From the NCBI GenBank assembly GCA_023443285.1, contig JAEZVB010000040.1, positions 1 to 8,918 of the forward strand: 8,918 nt of DNA. The letters are read 5' to 3'. Made by a program: the position numbers and the translations under genes. The notes below the pieces were generated by a model, which worked only from the letters and a program-made list of their open reading frames with translations, was not told the DNA's origin and did no database searches. Below, piece after piece: positions 6,079 through 8,918 of this stretch; the stretch's first letter is position 1; each line of letters starts with the position of its first letter. The stretch comes from Bacillota bacterium (GTDB taxonomy: Bacteria; Bacillota; Negativicutes; Sporomusales; Sporomusaceae).

Positions 6079-7218
6079 GTGAGTAAGCGAGACTATTATG
6101 AAGTGCTGGGTGTAGCCAAAACAGCGTCTGAAGATGAGTTAAAAAAGGCATACCGCAAATTGGCCCGCAAGTACCATCCTGACGTTAACCGTGATAACCC
6201 TCAAGAAGCCGAAGAAAAGTTTAAAGAAGTCAATGAAGCTTACGAAATTCTATCAAATGCCGAGCGCCGGGCGCAGTATGACCAATTTGGTCATGCTGCG
6301 TTTGATGCTGCTAGCGGCGGCGCTGGCGGGTTTGGCGGCGGTGCTGGTGGATTTTCCGATATATTTGATATGTTTTTTGGTCAATCTGGGTTCGGTTTTG
6401 GGGGCGGCAGTCGTAGACCAGGTCCGGAGCGCGGGGCTGATTTACGCTACGACATGGAGATAAACTTTGAAGATGCTGCTTTTGGCTTGGAGACCGAGAT
6501 TCAAGTACCACGTACTGAGGATTGTAGTGCATGCCAGGGTTCTGGGTCTGCTCCGGGAACACATCCGGAAACTTGTCCTGATTGCCATGGTACAGGCCAA
6601 ATTCAGGTAACGCAAAATACGCCTTTTGGCCGCATGGTCAATGTTAAGGCGTGTGATCGTTGTCATGGCGAAGGTAAGATTATAAAAACGCCTTGCAAAG
6701 AATGTCGTGGGCGGGGAAAAGTCCGGGTTAACCGCAAAATTAAAATCAAAATTCCTGCAGGTGTAGATAATGGCTCACGTTTGAGAGTTACCCATGAAGG
6801 GGAATCTGGGCAACGTGGCGGGCCTCCAGGCGATCTTTATGTTTATCTTTTTGTAAAACAGCATAAATTATTTACACGCGAAGGTAATGATGTTGTTTGT
6901 GAAGTACCCATTAATTTTGTGCAGGCTACCTTAGGCGATGAAATTGAAGTACCTACCCTGGACGGAAAAGTCCAGCTCAAAATTCCTGAAGGCACGCAAA
7001 CAGGCACAGTTTTCCGCATTAAAGACAAAGGCATTCCACATTTGCGTGGTCACGGGCGTGGTGATCAACACGTGCGTGTTAAGTTAGTAACTCCTAAGAA
7101 ATTAACCAATCGTCAAAAAGAGCTTTTGCAAGAATTTGCTAACGCTGGCGGTGCTGAGCCGACAGCTGAAGAAAAAGGCTTTTTTAAAAAATTCAAAGAC
7201 GTTTTTGGGGTTATGTAA
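6079..7218 (+). CDS. dnaJ: DnaJ, Hsp40 co-chaperone of DnaK
   Basis: A 379-residue class A (type I) J-protein that delivers substrates to DnaK and stimulates its ATPase. In order: a J domain (about 4-70) with the essential HPD at 33-35; a Gly/Phe-rich linker (about 79-112) with two GGAGGF repeats and SDIFDMFFG (93-101); and a zinc-finger domain. That domain has four complete CxxCxGxG motifs: CSACQGSG (149), CPDCHGTG (166), CDRCHGEG (192) and CKECRGRG (206). Two C-terminal beta-barrel substrate-binding domains and a short dimerisation tail follow. All eight zinc ligands are present. Translation starts at GTG 6079, giving SKRDYYEVLGV, the canonical DnaJ N terminus; no alternative start fits. 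It begins 19 bases after dnaK, as the last chaperone gene of the set. Confidence 0.98.
   Translation: MSKRDYYEVLGVAKTASEDELKKAYRKLARKYHPDVNRDNPQEAEEKFKEVNEAYEILSNAERRAQYDQFGHAAFDAASGGAGGFGGGAGGFSDIFDMFFGQSGFGFGGGSRRPGPERGADLRYDMEINFEDAAFGLETEIQVPRTEDCSACQGSGSAPGTHPETCPDCHGTGQIQVTQNTPFGRMVNVKACDRCHGEGKIIKTPCKECRGRGKVRVNRKIKIKIPAGVDNGSRLRVTHEGESGQRGGPPGDLYVYLFVKQHKLFTREGNDVVCEVPINFVQATLGDEIEVPTLDGKVQLKIPEGTQTGTVFRIKDKGIPHLRGHGRGDQHVRVKLVTPKKLTNRQKELLQEFANAGGAEPTAEEKGFFKKFKDVFGVM
6316..6354 (+). repeat. Short imperfect in-frame repeat in the dnaJ Gly/Phe linker
   Basis: Two 18-base units, 6316-6333 and 6337-6354, each encode GGAGGF and are separated by one Gly codon (6334-6336). They differ only at four third codon positions. 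This indicates an old codon-unit duplication kept by selection at the protein level in the flexible linker. Such Gly/Phe repeats are normal in DnaJ. Confidence 0.7.
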
Positions 7219-7250
7219 TCAAGTAATTTAAGTGTAAGGGGCGATGGCGC

Positions 7251-8189
7251 ATGAAATGGTCTGAGATCAGCATTCAAACTTCCCATGAAGCTACAGAAGC
7301 AGTAGCCAATATGTTTCATGATCTGGGTGCAAGCGGGGTAGTAATAGAAGATCCAGAATTAATCAATACGTACCGTCGCTCAGGAAGTTGGGATTATTGC
7401 GACATCCCCGAGGAACTTGAAACTGAAGTTGTAACCATTAAGGCTTATTTGCCAGTTGATGAATTTCTGGATGAAAAAATGCGCCTATTTGAAGAACAAA
7501 TCAACCGTTTAGCAGAACATAATCTAGATAAAGGACGTGGCTGTATAAACTGCCGCGAAGTTCTGGAGGAAGATTGGGCTTCATCCTGGAAAGAATATTT
7601 TCACCCGATGCGGGTAAGTGAACATATTGTTATTAAACCTTCCTGGGAAGAATATCTGCCAGTAGTAGGTGACATTGTTATTGAGTTAGATCCAGGTATG
7701 GCTTTCGGCACAGGCACACATCATACTACTACCATGTGTATTCGCTCTCTGGAAGATGTAATCAAGCCCGGTCATAGCGTTTTTGATGTAGGGACTGGTT
7801 CGGGTGTTCTGGCCGTAGCGGCTGCAAAGCTGGGTGCAAGCTCCGTGTATGCTATTGATCTTGATCCGGTTGCAGTTCGGGTTGCAACTGAAAATGTTAA
7901 CATTAACAATGTTGCTGCAACAGTCAAAACAACCCAAGGGGATCTTTTGACTGGAGTGACAGGCAAGGCCGATGTTATTGTCGCCAATATCATCGCTGAT
8001 ATAATAATAAAAATGTTACCTGATGTACGCAGCAGGTTGGCTAATAAGGGCATCTTCATTGCCAGTGGCATAATTAGTGAGCGGTTGAGTGATGTCACCC
8101 AAGCACTAATTGATAATGAGTTTGTTATTGATAAAGTGATTGAAGAAGGCGGCTGGGTAGCTATTGTGGCTAACAGCGTCGGCCAATAG
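7251..8189 (+). CDS. prmA: PrmA, ribosomal protein L11 methyltransferase
   Basis: PrmA uses S-adenosylmethionine to trimethylate amino groups of ribosomal protein L11 in the cytosol. The 312-residue protein has an N-terminal substrate-recognition domain (about 1-110), a linker with EEDWASSWKEYFHP (106-119) and a Rossmann methyltransferase domain. The latter shows the PrmA signature LDPGMAFGTGTHHTT (146-160), SAM motif I VFDVGTGSGVLAVAAAKLGA (177-196), the acidic ribose-binding DLDP (203-206) and the motif IV-like VANIIAD (244-250). The length and the longer N-terminal region match the Firmicutes form; E. coli PrmA is about 293. The THHTT has His where THPTT is commoner, a tolerated-looking change. 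The ATG follows AAGGGG (7236-7241) at 9 bases. The gene lies 32 bases after dnaJ with no visible terminator, so it is probably cotranscribed with the chaperones. Confidence 0.96.
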   Translation: MKWSEISIQTSHEATEAVANMFHDLGASGVVIEDPELINTYRRSGSWDYCDIPEELETEVVTIKAYLPVDEFLDEKMRLFEEQINRLAEHNLDKGRGCINCREVLEEDWASSWKEYFHPMRVSEHIVIKPSWEEYLPVVGDIVIELDPGMAFGTGTHHTTTMCIRSLEDVIKPGHSVFDVGTGSGVLAVAAAKLGASSVYAIDLDPVAVRVATENVNINNVAATVKTTQGDLLTGVTGKADVIVANIIADIIIKMLPDVRSRLANKGIFIASGIISERLSDVTQALIDNEFVIDKVIEEGGWVAIVANSVGQ

Positions 8190-8201
8190 GGAGACGCTTC
8201 A

Positions 8202-8918
8202 ATGCGACGTTTCTTTATTGATGAACCACTTAATGAGCATATTGTTATTAATGGCGCCGATGCTCATCACATAGCTGATGTGCTTAGATTACCTGTTGGT
8301 TCTACCATTTTAATTTCTGATCAGGACGGAAAATCGGCAAAAGCCGAAATCCTTATGGCTGCTTCGGATAGCGTACAGCTTAGGCTGCTTGACATTCTTG
8401 AAGATACAACCGAAGCGCCGATTACTGTCTGGTTGGTTCAGAGTTTAGCTAAAGGCGAAAAAATGGATTTTATTATCCAAAAAGCAATAGAACTTGGTGT
8501 GTACGGAGTAATCCCAATTGCCACCGCACATTCGGTAGTTCGCTATGATGCTGCCAAACAGCGGGATAAAGTAGAACGCTGGCAGAAAATAGCCAAGGAA
8601 GCTGCCAAACAATGTGGTAGAAACTACATCCCACGCATATGTCCAATAACAGATCTGAAACAAGTACTGGAAAATAGAGAATTTGCCTCAACCAATAAGA
8701 TTATGTTGTATGAGGGACAAGCGCCTTCTGGACTAAAACAGGCGCTTACTGAGAACGGTAGCGATTCGTATATGCTGTTCATTGGTCCAGAAGGCGGCTT
8801 TAACTCTGCTGAAGTTGACTTATGCCAAAGACATGGTGTGCGAATTGTTACCATGGGACCGCGTATTATGCGTGCTGAAACAGCTGCTTTAGCAGCATTA
8901 ACAGCGGTAATGTATGAA
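8202..8918 (+). CDS. rsmE: RsmE, 16S rRNA (uracil1498-N3)-methyltransferase (3' end cut by window edge)
   Basis: RsmE is a SPOUT-class enzyme that methylates N3 of U1498 in 16S rRNA within the 30S subunit. The 239 residues seen run open to the window edge; family members are about 245-250 residues, so only a few codons and the stop are missing. An N-terminal PUA-like domain (about 1-70) starts MRRFFID and contains DAHHIADVLRL (20-30). The trefoil-knot SPOUT domain carries LAKGEKMDFIIQKAIELGV (82-100), RWQKIAKEAAKQCGR (126-140), the SAM-binding GPEGGF (195-200) and the knot motif GPRIMRAETAAL (219-230). At residue 110 the usual Arg of the (A/E)-R-(S/C) motif appears to be His (TAHSVV). The ATG is preceded by AGGGAG (8188-8193), 8 bases away, which overlaps the prmA stop codon. 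The 12-base gap implies close coupling with prmA. Confidence 0.95.
   Translation, partial: MRRFFIDEPLNEHIVINGADAHHIADVLRLPVGSTILISDQDGKSAKAEILMAASDSVQLRLLDILEDTTEAPITVWLVQSLAKGEKMDFIIQKAIELGVYGVIPIATAHSVVRYDAAKQRDKVERWQKIAKEAAKQCGRNYIPRICPITDLKQVLENREFASTNKIMLYEGQAPSGLKQALTENGSDSYMLFIGPEGGFNSAEVDLCQRHGVRIVTMGPRIMRAETAALAALTAVMYE

Larger units (their letters stand above)
878..8918 (+). other. Probable HrcA/CIRCE-controlled heat-shock operon with two methyltransferase genes
   Basis: Seven co-directional genes, from hrcA to rsmE, follow one promoter-CIRCE unit. Intergenic gaps are 14, 16, 36, 19, 32 and 12 bases, and none holds a GC-rich hairpin with a T-tract. A single transcript is therefore the simplest model, although processing or weak internal promoters cannot be excluded. 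The 3' end of the operon lies beyond the window. Confidence 0.75.

Noticed and set aside
6191..6463. 90-codon plus-strand frame inside dnaJ with a hydrophobic stretch resembling a membrane segment
   Set aside because: The hydrophobic run is the shifted reading of the Gly/Phe-rich linker codons of dnaJ, whose own frame is complete.
1..8918. CRISPR arrays, tRNA or rRNA genes, insertion sequences, attachment sites
   Set aside because: Almost every base is in a recognised gene or a short gap. No direct-repeat array, tRNA-like cloverleaf, transposase motif or terminal inverted repeats were seen.

Overview
The window reads as a chromosomal piece of a low-to-moderate GC, Gram-positive-lineage (Firmicutes/Bacillota) anaerobe. 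Three things point there: the gene order hemW–hrcA–grpE–dnaK–dnaJ–prmA–rsmE, the DnaK that lacks the N-terminal-domain insert found in proteobacterial DnaK, and the strong AGGAGG-type ribosome binding sites. An archaeal-type (group III) chaperonin inside the hsp70 operon is a trait known from Carboxydothermus and some other anaerobic Firmicutes. My best guess is the Negativicutes/Sporomusa side or a related clostridial lineage, but this is inference and no rRNA is present to settle it.

Layout: every gene is on the + strand and packing is tight. Bases 1-861 are the 3' part of hemW (start outside the window). A 101-base gap (862-962) holds the main control region: a sigma-A type promoter (TTGACA, 17-base spacer, TATTTT), a perfect CIRCE operator for HrcA and the hrcA ribosome binding site. 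Then come hrcA (963-1994), the chaperonin gene (2009-3592), grpE (3609-4175), dnaK (4212-6059), dnaJ (6079-7218), prmA (7251-8189) and rsmE (8202 to the window edge, lacking only its last few codons and stop). Gaps between these genes are 12-36 bases. I see no intrinsic terminator and no convincing second promoter, so a single HrcA-controlled transcript is the simplest reading. There is no gene-free stretch over 300 bases.

How the genes work together: HrcA represses its own operon through CIRCE. On heat or unfolded-protein stress, repression is relieved and the cell makes the Hsp70 machine (DnaK with its J-protein DnaJ and exchange factor GrpE) together with a built-in-lid chaperonin of archaeal type. 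The distal genes modify the translation apparatus: PrmA methylates ribosomal protein L11 and RsmE methylates 16S rRNA.

The outstanding item is the group III chaperonin between hrcA and grpE. It is unusual for bacteria but belongs to a described class, so I do not claim a new system. The points worth a second look are its altered nucleotide-sensing loop, its tail, its position next to hrcA, and a few residue substitutions in the flanking enzymes.
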